From: JANQFM01 sp035471925
Lineage (GTDB): Bacteria; Acidobacteriota; UBA6911; RPQK01; DATIPO01
Direction of reading: 5' to 3'
DNA length: 64,000 nt
Assembly (NCBI GenBank): GCA_035471925.1
Contig: DATIPO010000206.1
Location: 1 to 64,000 of the forward strand
Shown here: piece after piece, positions 41,911 to 50,726 of the stretch
Layout of the letters: every line of letters starts with the position of its first letter
Numbering within the stretch: the stretch's first letter is position 1
The notes under the pieces: model-generated
Told to the model about the DNA's origin: nothing
The model's database searches: none
The model's input: the letters and a program-made list of their open reading frames with translations, nothing else
Made by a program: the position numbers and the translations under genes

Positions 41911-42789
41911 TCATGAGGCGTCCTCTGCCGCGGGGGTGTCAGGGATGGTGAGGGTGACCTCAGCCACGATTCCGGGACGCAGTTGGGAAGGCGCGTCCTG
42001 CAGCTCGATGCGGGTCTCGAAGACCAAGTGGGCCCGCTCTTCCTCGGTCAGGGCGTAGTGAGGCGTGTACTCGGGCTCGCGGGCGATGTCGATGATGCGT
42101 CCTGTGAAAGCGCCGTCCAGTCCCTGCACCCGCACCTGAGCCTCGAGTCCGGGACGGGCCTTGGATGCCGCGCGGGCCGGCAGCCACACCCGCACCCAGG
42201 GATTCTGATCGGCCAGCACAACCCCGACCACGCCTCCTGCCGGGACCCGTTCGCCTTCATCAAAGGGAATCTGGTCCACCACCCCCGCCGCCCGGCTGCG
42301 GATGGAGAGGTCGGCCAGCCGCTTCTCGCTTTGCTTGAGACGCGCCGCGCATTCGGCCAGCGCCGCCTGAGCTTCGTCGCGCTCGCGGCGGGCCCGATCG
42401 AGCTCGCTGGTGGCCGACACGTTGGCGCGGCGCAGTCCCTCGATGCGCTGGAAATCCTTTTGCTCTTCGGTCAGAGTGGCTTCGGCGGCCCGGTAGACGG
42501 CCTGATTGGCCTTGAGCTCAGCCTCAGCCACCTCGGTGTCGAGCTGGGCAATCAATTCGCCCGCCTCCACCCGCTGTCCCACCTTGACCGGAATCTCCAC
42601 GATGATTTCCGACACCGGTGCCGCCAGCTCGATGTTCTTGCGCTCGACGGTCCCCACCAGCTCAAAGGTCTCTCCGCCCGAGCACCCGGCCAGAAAGAGC
42701 AGTCCTAGCGCCACAAGGGAGGCTGCTCCCAGCGAGCGGGTGATGCCTGTATGGGCCCTGTGGGAAGCAGATCTTGGTTCAACGACCAT
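41911..42789 (-). CDS. HlyD-family membrane fusion lipoprotein (YbhG-like)
   Basis: A 292-residue periplasmic adaptor. An N-terminal signal with lipobox LFLAGC suggests lipid anchoring. The first biotinyl-lipoyl half (VSEIIVEIPVKVGQRVEAGELIAQLD) is followed by a helical hairpin (about 90-150, rich in Arg/Glu/Ala) and a second lipoyl half plus beta-barrel domain (GVVDQIPFDEGERVPAGGVV). The start is uncertain: in-frame ATGs occur at 42849, 42813 and 42789, none with a good ribosome-binding site. I give the shortest, which still includes the full signal peptide. It begins the exporter cassette, 70-odd bp after the HMG-CoA reductase gene. Confidence 0.86.
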   Translation of the reverse strand: MVVEPRSASHRAHTGITRSLGAASLVALGLLFLAGCSGGETFELVGTVERKNIELAAPVSEIIVEIPVKVGQRVEAGELIAQLDTEVAEAELKANQAVYRAAEATLTEEQKDFQRIEGLRRANVSATSELDRARRERDEAQAALAECAARLKQSEKRLADLSIRSRAAGVVDQIPFDEGERVPAGGVVGVVLADQNPWVRVWLPARAASKARPGLEAQVRVQGLDGAFTGRIIDIAREPEYTPHYALTEEERAHLVFETRIELQDAPSQLRPGIVAEVTLTIPDTPAAEDAS

Positions 42790-42858
42790 GGCAAATCGTC
42801 GCAAAGCTTGCATGCGGCCAATGATACTGCATTGGACTGTGGAAATCATGGGACTGGC

Positions 42859-44061
42859 CTACTCGGGATCGGGGCGGTTGCGGCCGTAGTGGTCGTGGGC
42901 GGCGGCGAATTCGCCTGAGGCGATGGCGGCGCCCATCGAGATTTCCCCGGCCAGGGCCGTGGCGGCGGCGATTTCGGCCAGGCGCTTGGAATGGCCCGAG
43001 CCGTGGCAGCCCAGCAGTTGCAGGCACTCGCGCTGAGTCGGCAAGTCGGTGCCGCCTCCCACCGTGGCGATCTCCAGGGCGGGCAGAGTGACGGACACCA
43101 ACAGCCCCTCATCGCAGAGGCGGAAGTCGGTAATGCCGGCGCAGGCATTGGCCACGTTGGCGACGTCCTGCCCGGTGGCGATGAAAAGGGCGCACAGGCC
43201 GTTGGCAAGGTGTCCGCTGTAGCCCACGGCGTGGGCCGAGAGGTGTCCCAGGACGGTGGCATGCCACACGTCGTAGAGTCCCTGGGAGGACGTCCCCAGG
43301 TAGGTTTGAATGATCTTTTCGGGCAAGGTGGCCGAGGCCGTGGCCCATTTGCCCTTGCCCTCGGCCAGCAGGAATCCCGAGGCGCGCTTTTCCGAGCACT
43401 GTCCGCTGAAGATGTGGAATCCCGTGCAGCCGCAGCGCGAGGACATCCAGCGGCAGGCCTTGTCGGTGGCCCTGACGATCATGTTCATGCCCTGGGCGTC
43501 GCCGGTGTGATAACGGAAGGCGGCGATGACCTGGCGTCCGAAGACGCGGCAGCGGATGTCGAGCAGGCGTCCATGGGAAGTGGTGCTTTCAGCTTGGCGG
43601 CGGATGTCCTGGAAATGCTCCTCCACCCAACCGCCCAGCGAAGCGGCAGCCTCCACCGAATCGAAGAAAAAGGAAGGGCTGACCAGGTTGGCGTCGGCCA
43701 CCACCCGGGCTTCCACGCCTCCGGCCCGCGTCAGCGCTACCGAGCCCCGTTCAAAGGAGCGCACCAGAGCGCCTTCGCTGGTGGCCAGCGGAACGTAAAA
43801 CGTACCCTGAGCGTGCTCTCCCCGCACCTGCAACGGACCCGCTACCCCCAGCGGCACCTGAGCCGCTCCAATGGGATTCTCCAGGTTCCCGCGCAACTGC
43901 CGGGGATCAAATGAGAAGCGTCCCACATGCTCCAGCGAAGCCGCCGTCTTTTCTTGCAGCCATTTCCGCCGCTGATCGACACTCTCGCGGCTGTATCCGC
44001 CCTTGCGGTAGCGAGGAACCAGTCCCCGCTTGCTCCCATCGCTACGACCTTTGCCGTTCAT
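42859..44061 (-). CDS. Hydroxymethylglutaryl-CoA reductase
   Basis: A 400-residue enzyme reducing HMG-CoA to mevalonate, the committed step of the mevalonate route to isoprenoids. Signatures: ENPIGAAQVPLGVAGPL, the catalytic Glu in LATSEGALVRSFERG, GDAQGMNM, a Lys in EGKGKWATASATLPEK, the Asp in TGQDVANVANA, GGGTDLPTQ, and a C-terminal histidine segment AAAHDHYGR. The lysine spacing (GKGK) suggests the NADPH-dependent class I type. It lacks the membrane domain of eukaryotic enzymes. No other mevalonate gene lies in the window. The exporter genes follow on the same strand and may be co-transcribed. Confidence 0.93.
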   Translation of the reverse strand: MNGKGRSDGSKRGLVPRYRKGGYSRESVDQRRKWLQEKTAASLEHVGRFSFDPRQLRGNLENPIGAAQVPLGVAGPLQVRGEHAQGTFYVPLATSEGALVRSFERGSVALTRAGGVEARVVADANLVSPSFFFDSVEAAASLGGWVEEHFQDIRRQAESTTSHGRLLDIRCRVFGRQVIAAFRYHTGDAQGMNMIVRATDKACRWMSSRCGCTGFHIFSGQCSEKRASGFLLAEGKGKWATASATLPEKIIQTYLGTSSQGLYDVWHATVLGHLSAHAVGYSGHLANGLCALFIATGQDVANVANACAGITDFRLCDEGLLVSVTLPALEIATVGGGTDLPTQRECLQLLGCHGSGHSKRLAEIAAATALAGEISMGAAIASGEFAAAHDHYGRNRPDPE

Positions 44062-44167
44062 GGCGCAAGCTTAGCACGTCCATCTCAGATTGCACTTCGT
44101 CCTAACCAGAATCGGCGCTGACTCTCTTCGCCTATCGCTGAGCCAGGCGTGAGCGAGGGGTCCGGGG

Positions 44168-45376
44168 CTATCGACCCTCAGCCGACAGACGGGTCAGGAT
44201 GCGGGCCAGTTTCTGCAGCGAGTCGAGGTTGTGGACGGGGAGGAAGTCGTCAACATGGGGCAGCAAAGCCTGGGCGCCGCGGGTGAGCGGTTCATAGCGT
44301 GGGCGGCCCAGCAGCGGATTGAGCCAGATGAGGCGGCGGCAACTGCGGGAGAGGCGGGCCGCCTCGCGGGCGAGAATCTCCGGCTCTCCCCGGTCCCACC
44401 CGTCGCTGATGAGGAGGACAACGGCGCCTTGTCCCAACAACCGCCGCGAGAAGTCGAAGTTGAAGCTGCGCAGTGCCGCTCCGATGCGGGTGCCGCCGCC
44501 CCAGTCGCGGACCTGGTGCCCCACCTCGCTGAGAGCCCGGTCCACCGACTTATGGCGCAGTGAAAGGGTGATGCGGCTGAGGCGGGTAGCGAAGACAAAG
44601 GACTCGATGGGCGGTCCTCCGGCAGACTGCAGAACGTGCATGAAGTGCAGCAGCAGCCGCGTGTAGCTCTCCATGCTGCCCGAGATGTCGCACAGCAGGA
44701 CCAGGCGGCGCGGCTTGAGCTTGGGCAGGCGGGTGGGCAGGTGCAGCGGCTCCCCCAGGTGACGCAGCGACTGGCGCAGAAGACGGCGGACGTCGAGCCG
44801 GTGTCCGCGTCCGGGACGCAGGCGGCGGGAGCGGCGCAGCAGGCGCTTGAGGTCGAGTCCGGCCAAGAGGCGGCGGGCCATCTCCAGCTCCTCGGCCGAC
44901 ATGTCTGCGAAGTCTTTGCGGCGCAGGACTTCCTGCTCGCTGGGCAGAGGCAGCAGGGCCAGTTGCTGCTCCTCGTCGTGCTGCGGCTGAGGCGAATCGC
45001 TGTCTTGGGAGTCCTCTTGAGAGCCGGCGGGCAGCATGCGCAGGCGCTTCTCGGGACGCTCTTCCCCCAGCGAGCGCAGATCGAGGCGGCTCCACTGCTC
45101 GTCACGCGTGCGCCAGAAGCGGCGAAAGGCCTCCTGGAAAGGCGCCAAGTGCTCGCGCCGCGACACCATCAGGCTCCTCAACACGTTGAAAACGTCGCCT
45201 TTGCGTCCCAGGTGGACGTACCGCAGGGCCCCGGCGGCTTCCCGCACCGTGTGGGGAGAAACGTCCATGCCCAGTCCCCGGCACAAGCGGGCGAAGAGCG
45301 TCAGATTGTGCAGCAGGTGTCCGCCTTGATAGGGGGCATCCGGATTCAGGAATTGACTTTCTCGGCTTTCAGACAT
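44168..45376 (-). CDS. CoxE-like von Willebrand factor A domain protein
   Basis: A 402-residue cytoplasmic protein. The N-terminal half is helical and charged (LLHNLTLFARLCRGLGMDVSP, then LRSLMVSRREHLAPFQEAF). A Gln/Glu/Asp-rich acidic stretch comes before a basic Arg/Leu-rich one. The C-terminal VWA domain has the MIDAS residues: CDISGSMESY (DxSxS), GGGTRIG and ISDGWDRGEP. This is the CoxE family, which normally works with a MoxR-type AAA+ ATPase in metalloenzyme maturation; no such ATPase is adjacent. I use ATG 45376; a longer in-frame start at 45496 exists, and neither has a strong ribosome-binding site. Confidence 0.85.
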   Translation of the reverse strand: MSESRESQFLNPDAPYQGGHLLHNLTLFARLCRGLGMDVSPHTVREAAGALRYVHLGRKGDVFNVLRSLMVSRREHLAPFQEAFRRFWRTRDEQWSRLDLRSLGEERPEKRLRMLPAGSQEDSQDSDSPQPQHDEEQQLALLPLPSEQEVLRRKDFADMSAEELEMARRLLAGLDLKRLLRRSRRLRPGRGHRLDVRRLLRQSLRHLGEPLHLPTRLPKLKPRRLVLLCDISGSMESYTRLLLHFMHVLQSAGGPPIESFVFATRLSRITLSLRHKSVDRALSEVGHQVRDWGGGTRIGAALRSFNFDFSRRLLGQGAVVLLISDGWDRGEPEILAREAARLSRSCRRLIWLNPLLGRPRYEPLTRGAQALLPHVDDFLPVHNLDSLQKLARILTRLSAEGR

Positions 45377-46035
45377 GGCGGTCGGCGAGCATTTTTTCCC
45401 GATTCCCGCGGGGGGACGGATATAATCAAATTTGTTCCGGGGTTGCCGGGGATGAGAGAAATGTCGCTGCTTCGAGACTGGGCTGTGCGAATGCAAGCAT
45501 TTCCAACTCGTCCCCCTTCACGGGATCGGGACTCGTCTCGTCCCGGGATCAGCGGGCCGTGAGCTTCCGAGCTTGCTCCAAGGCAAGGCAGCCCACACCC
45601 GCGACGACCCCGGAACACCTTCCATTCTAGCCGACCCTGCCTCCATCGCCCAACTTCCTCCGCTAAATCCAAACGAGTTCTCGCGTCTTCCGGTGAAATG
45701 AAGCTGCACTCCCAGCCACTCCTTCCGCAAGGCTGCGCAGGCAGTGTCGAGCGGTGCGCATGGGACGTTCGAAGTGGGCTGCGTCATAGGTCCGTCCCGC
45801 CAGCGTGGGCGCCTGCAGAAAAGCCGTTCCCAGAGGATAGCCGCGATGTCGATGACGGCGCGGCCGGCTTTGCGGCCGCGGAAAGTCCGGGCTCGCTGTA
45901 GGCGAGCCATACGCCAGCCCGGGGTCAGCCGCAGAACGCGAAGCGGGCTGCGAGCGCCACCCTGGGTTTCGAACCGAGGCGAGAATAAACCCCGAAGGGG
46001 TGTAATAAGGAAACAAGGCAGCGCCCAGGAACCGC
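45377..46035. other. Long gene-free stretch with a dispersed repeat
   Basis: No frame here has convincing coding character. A CGGGAC/GTCCCG hairpin lies near 45525-45545. The right-hand part contains repeat copy 45880-46008. The rest shows nothing I can identify. Confidence 0.5.
45880..46008 (-). repeat. Dispersed structured repeat, copy C
   Basis: On the minus strand: TTATTACACCCCTTCGGGGTT, AACCCAGGGTGGCGCTCGC, an inner hairpin, ACCCCGGGCTGGCGTAT, then GGCTCGC-CTACA-GCGAGCC and CCGGACTTTCC. It shares the outer stem and the second hairpin with copy A at 25.9 kb, and includes a CCCC-TTC-GGGG hairpin at its outer end. Confidence 0.7.
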
Positions 46036-47553
46036 TTACAAGTCGGCCACGTAGGCGTCGTGCTCTTCCTTTTCGCGTCCGGTCAGTTGGCCGTCGCCGT
46101 CGGCGTCAAAGCGCTGAAGGAGGAAGCGCTGGAAGGCCTCACGCGTCTCAGCCGAGTTGGAGAAGCGCTCGAACTGGCGGTCCCACTCGGCGTCGATGGC
46201 GGCTTGCAGTTCCTCGAAATCGCCGCTGCGTGAGGGCGTGACCATCAGGCTGACGCTCCCCATCTCGTCGAAACTGTAGGGCCCCCACGTGACCCTGCGG
46301 GGCGGGTAGTGGGGGTTGGAGGGGTTGTCCGCCGAGTTGTCGTAATGAATCTCGGCCTCCACGCGGGTTCCAGCGGGCAGGGGAAGCATGTTGCAGTAGT
46401 GGTACTGTTCCTGCCACCCGAATTCCCAATCGGGGATCCACAGCAGCTTGATGCGCTCTCCCGAGGGCAGGACGGCCCAGGCTTTGAATTCCTTGCCCAG
46501 ATAGTGGGCGTGACCGTTGATGGCGAAGGCTTCCACGTCGACGGGCAGAGTGAAGCTGTCGCGGATGACGAAATCGTTCTCTCCTGGCGCGATGTCGAGG
46601 CCCGCCATGAGTCCGAAATAGGGCGGAACCATGACCTCGGCGAAGCGCCGCTGCGGCGGTTGATCGGCGAAGTACAGTCCCAGCTTGGAGCGCTCGACTT
46701 CAGGTTTGCCGCTGGGGTGGAAGTGAATCTGCAGCACGATGTCGGAGCCGGCTTCGAGTTTCCAGGCCAGTCCCTCAGGCAGGACGTTGGGATTGGCTCC
46801 GGGCGCCCATCCGGCCAGGAAGCGCGCCCGAAAGTCGGCGTCCGCCATGCTTGCGAATCCGACGCCTTCCTCGCGGTCTTCGAAACGGCGGGCCTGGCCC
46901 TCCACGTCCAGGAAGTAGTCGGCATGATGCACGACTGCGCGGGCTCCCGGACGAAACTCCACGGCCCTGATGTAGCGGTCCTGGGTCAGCCCGGTGGGCA
47001 GGACGAAATGGCGGTAGATGTCGGGTCCGTCCTCGGTCACCGGGTAGCCCTTCTCCATTTCCAAGACCAAGTCGGGCGGACCCAGTTTCCATCCCGGGGT
47101 AAAGCGTGGCGGCTCGGGAGCCTGAGATAGATCTCCCGCCGGTGCCCCAGCCTCGGCCCATCGCCAGAGGATTTCGATTTCCCGCCGACTGAGCCGCCGC
47201 TCATGCTTGAACTCGCCCCAGCCTTGGGCCGCCTGCCAGGGCGGCATGTAGCCCATGTCCGTCACGTCGGCGATCTGAAGAGCTCTCTTGCTGGCCTGAT
47301 CATAGGTCAGGAAAGGAAAAGGCGCCGCCTCGCCCGGACGGTGGCAGGAGGTACAGTTCTCATAGAGAATGGAAGCCACTTGGCCGCTGAAAGTGGGTGC
47401 GCCCGAGGCTTGCGGCGGAAGGTCACCGGTGCCTTGCGGTTGGTCTGTTCCCGGATCGTCTTCGAGGACGGAGAGAGGCTGGCAGGCACCCATCAAGATG
47501 CCCAGCAGCAACACTCCGCCCAGCTTGGCTGGTAGGAAGAATCGCGCTTTCAA
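46036..47553 (-). CDS. Copper type II monooxygenase-like lipoprotein with haem-c motif and EF-hand
   Basis: A 505-residue exported protein. The signal peptide KARFFLPAKLGGVLLLGILMGAC has a lipobox. A haem-c site CTSCH occurs near residue 66, followed by PPWQA and RLSRREIEILWRWAEAGAP, the usual planctomycete/acidobacterial cytochrome linker. The central region resembles peptidylglycine/ascorbate-dependent monooxygenases: RAVVHHADYFLD, IVLQIHFHPSG, NGHAHYLGKEFKAWAVLPSGE and WQEQYHYCNMLPLPAGT hold His/Met copper ligands. The C-terminus has an EF-hand loop DADGDGQLTGREKEE. The start is TTG 47553 with GGGGAAC upstream, in frame with the signal peptide. The substrate is unknown. Confidence 0.84.
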   Translation of the reverse strand: MKARFFLPAKLGGVLLLGILMGACQPLSVLEDDPGTDQPQGTGDLPPQASGAPTFSGQVASILYENCTSCHRPGEAAPFPFLTYDQASKRALQIADVTDMGYMPPWQAAQGWGEFKHERRLSRREIEILWRWAEAGAPAGDLSQAPEPPRFTPGWKLGPPDLVLEMEKGYPVTEDGPDIYRHFVLPTGLTQDRYIRAVEFRPGARAVVHHADYFLDVEGQARRFEDREEGVGFASMADADFRARFLAGWAPGANPNVLPEGLAWKLEAGSDIVLQIHFHPSGKPEVERSKLGLYFADQPPQRRFAEVMVPPYFGLMAGLDIAPGENDFVIRDSFTLPVDVEAFAINGHAHYLGKEFKAWAVLPSGERIKLLWIPDWEFGWQEQYHYCNMLPLPAGTRVEAEIHYDNSADNPSNPHYPPRRVTWGPYSFDEMGSVSLMVTPSRSGDFEELQAAIDAEWDRQFERFSNSAETREAFQRFLLQRFDADGDGQLTGREKEEHDAYVADL

Positions 47554-47899
47554 GTTGTGGTGTTCCCCGTTGTGCAGCAATGTGCCCGTGTCGACTCCCA
47601 ATGCATGCTAGCAAAGCAATAGGGCTCCTATCAACCGAAAAAGCAACACATTATGTGAATTTGGCATGACTGATATTCCTGCCTTTTGGTCAGAGGACAT
47701 CAATCCGTCACTCCAGGCACACTTTCCCGTAGCCACCCTTCGGCCATTCTTCAAGGATTATTCAAACGGATGAGGACGGGGCCGGCGGAACGCTGAGCCG
47801 TCTGCAAGGGCAATACAGTCTTCGCAAGAGGGAGGCGCGGGCATGGCGCGGCGGGCCCGCGCCCGCCGCTAGTCTTCTCGGGTCATCGGATCCCAAACG
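47554..47899. other. Intergenic stretch with one strong hairpin
   Basis: No gene is recognisable. Near 47620-47700 the sequence is AT-richer, and could hold the promoter of the monooxygenase-like gene. The only clear structure is the GC hairpin at 47848-47869. Confidence 0.4.
47848..47869 (-). terminator. GC-rich hairpin downstream of the DUF1579 gene
   Basis: GCGGCGGG-CCCGCG-CCCGCCGC, a perfect 8-bp stem with a 6-nt loop, about 30 nt beyond the stop of the minus-strand gene at 47900. No U-run follows, so it may stabilise the 3' end rather than terminate by itself. Confidence 0.4.
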
Positions 47900-48475
47900 T
47901 CATTGTTTCTTGAAGTGGGCCTTCATGGACTCGAACCAAGTGCTGCCGCCGTCCATGGACATTTCCATCACCCAGTTGAACTCGGTATCGCTGACCTTGG
48001 TTGTGGTGTCGCGGGTGTGGAAGGTCATGCCCATGTATTCATCTTCACCTTTAAAGACTAGCTTGTCGCCCTCGAAGCCGCCGGTGGACATGGTTTGCCG
48101 GCCTTCCAGATTGTCGACCCAGGTGCTTTGCCATTGACTGGTTTGGCGATTGTAGGTGTAGGTGGCGCGTCCCTCGAAGTCCATTTCCTGCATCTGCCCG
48201 CTGGGATCAGGAAGCTTCATCACGCCAGACCAGTGATGCACTTGAGCGCAGCCGTCCAGCATGTTCTCGACCTTCATGGTGACGGAGTTGGAAACCCACT
48301 CCTGAGACGGATCTTGACGCATCTGAAAATCGGCCGTCCAAGTGCCGACCATGTAGTCGATTTTCTTCATCTCTTTGGGTGCTCCAAACTCCGGCATTTC
48401 CTGCCAGGACCAGCCCCAAACCGGCAAGAGACAGCAACAAAGCACTATCACGAGAAGCCATTGCGATTTCTTCAT
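47900..48475 (-). CDS. DUF1579-family exported protein
   Basis: A 191-residue protein. A signal peptide (KKSQWLLVIVLCCCLLPVWGWS) precedes a lipocalin-like beta-barrel typical of DUF1579: KKIDYMVGTWTADFQM, then HHWSGVMK, FEGRATYTYNRQTSQW and SMDGGSTWFESMKAHFKK. Function of the family is unknown. ATG 48475 has AGGAGA at 8-nt spacing, so the longer frame to 48565 is rejected. Gaps on both sides suggest a single-gene transcript. Confidence 0.85.
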   Translation of the reverse strand: MKKSQWLLVIVLCCCLLPVWGWSWQEMPEFGAPKEMKKIDYMVGTWTADFQMRQDPSQEWVSNSVTMKVENMLDGCAQVHHWSGVMKLPDPSGQMQEMDFEGRATYTYNRQTSQWQSTWVDNLEGRQTMSTGGFEGDKLVFKGEDEYMGMTFHTRDTTTKVSDTEFNWVMEMSMDGGSTWFESMKAHFKKQ

Positions 48476-48637
48476 GACTCGTTCTCCTAAGGGTTTTTCA
48501 AAGTGGATCGGCCGCAAGAGCGGCCATGATTCCTTCACGATACTCCCCCAGAGGACAGAAAACAAGATTCCAGCGGGTGTGCTTTCGGTGAAATTCCTGC
48601 ACTAAGGGAGAGGAAGGGCAGATCGCCGGGGATATCT

Positions 48638-49159
48638 TTAGAAGAAGTAAGCCAGCAATAGGGAGGCTGCCAGCATGAGGGCCGAATAGACGTTGGCCCA
48701 GATCCTGGAAGTCCGGGTCGGATCCTGTCCGCTCAAGAGCGAGGCATCAAAACTGCCGTGGGGAATCCCCATTTCGCTCAATTTGGACATCAGCTTGGTT
48801 TGGTCGGTATCGGAGAGGCTGTCGAGTTCGATCCAGTAAATGCCTTTCTTCTTCCTTTGCAGGGCGATGCGGCGGTCGACTTTCTGCCAGCCGGCTAGAT
48901 CTTTCACCTTGATGCTTTTCCACTCATCGCCTTCGTCAATCTGGATTACGGAGGGAAAGACCGTCAGATAGTGGTGTGTCCAGCGTTGCCAGAGGATGGC
49001 TAACCCGATGGCGGTGGGGAACACGTAGGCAACCCAGCCCGCGTTGTAGAAGTAGATCATCGCCCAAGTGGTTACGACAATGTAAGCCAGCAGGCGCAAA
49101 GAATAGGCTGCGCTGGTCCGGTAACGGAAGATCGTCCGATACTTATCAAGATCGACCAT
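48638..49159 (-). CDS. Hypothetical membrane protein
   Basis: A 173-residue protein with two TM helices near the N-terminus (SLRLLAYIVVTTWAMIYFY and WVAYVFPTAIGLAILW). A ~75-residue soluble middle follows, including a WKSIKVKDLAGWQKVDRRIAL segment, then a C-terminal TM helix (ANVYSALMLAASLLLAYFF). The middle resembles PH-like membrane-associated domains only in outline, and I do not recognise a family. ATG 49159 is preferred over TTG 49165; neither has a clear ribosome-binding site. Confidence 0.65.
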   Translation of the reverse strand: MVDLDKYRTIFRYRTSAAYSLRLLAYIVVTTWAMIYFYNAGWVAYVFPTAIGLAILWQRWTHHYLTVFPSVIQIDEGDEWKSIKVKDLAGWQKVDRRIALQRKKKGIYWIELDSLSDTDQTKLMSKLSEMGIPHGSFDASLLSGQDPTRTSRIWANVYSALMLAASLLLAYFF

Positions 49160-49215
49160 TGTCAAAGATTTTAGCAGAGGATCAGTAAGCCCGCTTGAGG
49201 ATCATGGAAACTGCT

Positions 49216-50460
49216 CTAAGAGGGCCAGAGGACGATTAGAAGAGCGCCCCCGACCAGGGCGAGGCCGAAGAGCAGCGCGATGCGGCGGCGCAGGCGGGCT
49301 TTGGAGAGCGCCGCCACAGCTCCGAACTTGAAGAGCAGGTTGGCCATCGAGGCCACCAAGATGACGCGCCATCCTGTGGAGGCCTCGACTCGTCCGGCTT
49401 TGACCATCTGGGCCGTGGAAAGGGTGATGGCGTCCATGTCAGTCAGTCCTGAGATGCCAGCTACGACATAGAGTGCACCTTCGCCGAAGTAGGTCTTGGA
49501 GGCGGCGACGGCCAGAAGGATCAGGGCGTAAAGGAATCCGAAGATGATGGCGGTGCCGATCTGGGCGGGATCGCCTTCCTGCTCGGCGCTCTGGCCGGCT
49601 TGTCTGCGAAGGCGGAAAAGCAGCGGCGAGGTGATGAGCGCCATGATGGCGATCATGGCGGCCAGCGGTCCGGCCACATGGGGGAAGACGTCGGGGGCCA
49701 CCAGCGCCACCTCGAAGAGGACGCGTCCGAAAACCACCGTGGACGCGATCATGATGACGGCGGCCGCCACCTTGGCGCTGCTGTCGGAGTCACGGCTGCG
49801 GCGGGCGTAGGAGACGGTAGTGGCGGTCGAGGAGATGAGTCCGCCCAGAGCGCCGGTCAGCAGGGTCCCGGTGCGGGCGCCAAGCAAGCGGTAGGCCATG
49901 TAGGCGGCCACCGAGATGCCCACGATGAGCACCACCATCAGCCAGATTTCGAAGGGATTCAGGACCTGGAAGGGTCCATAGTGGCGGTTGGGCAGGACGG
50001 GCAGAATCACCAAGGCCAGCAGGGTGACGTTCATGACGGCGCGGAATTCGCGGTCGCCGATGCGCTCCACGGCCTTGTGCAGGGGACCCTTCCAGTAGAG
50101 CAGGACGGTGACCAGCCCGCCCACGGCCAGCGCCAGGGGCGTGAAGCCGATTTGCAGGGCCGCTCCCACGCCGAACATGACCAGTGCCGCCAGTTCGGTG
50201 GTGATTCCGGGGGTAGACTCGTCCTTCGCCACCCGGGCGGCGTTGCCGACGCCGATCATGGCCGCCAGGGCCAGCCAGGCTGAAGCCAACACCCATCCCC
50301 CGAAACTCTGGGAGAGATGGGCGGCCAGCGTCCCCAGCACAGTGATGAGGGCGAAGGTCCGCACCCCGGCCACTTCGTTCTTGGACCGCTCGCGCTGCAT
50401 GCCCACCAGGAGGCCTAATGCCAGGGCTACGGCATAGGGAATGAACTCGGTGATCTGCAT
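49216..50460 (-). CDS. MgtC/DUF4010 family membrane protein
   Basis: A 414-residue polytopic protein. The N-terminal part is MgtC/SapB-like (FIPYAVALALGLLVGMQRER with AGVRTFALITVLGTLAAHL). The C-terminal part is the DUF4010 region, with LLTGALGGLISSTATTVSYARRS and ISGLTDMDAITLSTAQM as its two signature loops. About ten TM helices can be counted. The function of DUF4010 is not established; an ion or magnesium link is often suggested. ATG 50460 has GGAGG about 10 nt upstream. The frame's extension to 50682 runs through a repeat and is not coding. Confidence 0.87.
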   Translation of the reverse strand: MQITEFIPYAVALALGLLVGMQRERSKNEVAGVRTFALITVLGTLAAHLSQSFGGWVLASAWLALAAMIGVGNAARVAKDESTPGITTELAALVMFGVGAALQIGFTPLALAVGGLVTVLLYWKGPLHKAVERIGDREFRAVMNVTLLALVILPVLPNRHYGPFQVLNPFEIWLMVVLIVGISVAAYMAYRLLGARTGTLLTGALGGLISSTATTVSYARRSRDSDSSAKVAAAVIMIASTVVFGRVLFEVALVAPDVFPHVAGPLAAMIAIMALITSPLLFRLRRQAGQSAEQEGDPAQIGTAIIFGFLYALILLAVAASKTYFGEGALYVVAGISGLTDMDAITLSTAQMVKAGRVEASTGWRVILVASMANLLFKFGAVAALSKARLRRRIALLFGLALVGGALLIVLWPS

Positions 50461-50561
50461 GGACCTTGCGCCTCCACCCTTTAGGATGGGTCTTCCCCGA
50501 CAGCAACGCAAGCCGGGAATTCCTTTTTTGCCGAAGGCAGGCCGCGACTGTATTTGCCGGC

Positions 50562-50616
50562 GAGTCTGGGCGAGCTGAAAGCCAGCCATTCGCCAACCAG
50601 GGTAGAGCGAGGCGCG
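50562..50616 (-). repeat. Dispersed structured repeat, copy D (diverged)
   Basis: On the minus strand: CTCGCTCTACCCTGGTTGG, CGAATGGCTGGCTTTCAGC and TCGCCCAGACTC. It matches copies A and C in order and spacing, but the second hairpin is only partly paired. It lies in the 257-bp gap upstream of the DUF4010 gene. Confidence 0.55.
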
Positions 50617-50713
50617 TTGCTCTTCCTCGACGCAGCTTCGACAGTGCCTTCGTCGGCGCGCCTTGATCCCGACCGCAATCACTCCCCATAAGCCACAATC
50701 TCAAGGCTGACAA

Positions 50714-50726
50714 GCCACTAGGTGGC
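50714..50726. repeat. Small hairpin over the stop codon of the second permease
   Basis: GCCAC-TAG-GTGGC. The CTA at 50718-50720 is the reverse of the TAG stop. The same core (GGCCAC/GTGGCC around a TAG) covers the stop codon of the first ABC permease at 1127. Confidence 0.4.

Noticed and set aside
45518..46016. Minus-strand frames of 117-130 codons in the gap before the monooxygenase-like gene
   Set aside because: They run through the dispersed repeat, lack ribosome-binding sites and resemble repeat-derived peptides seen in other copies.
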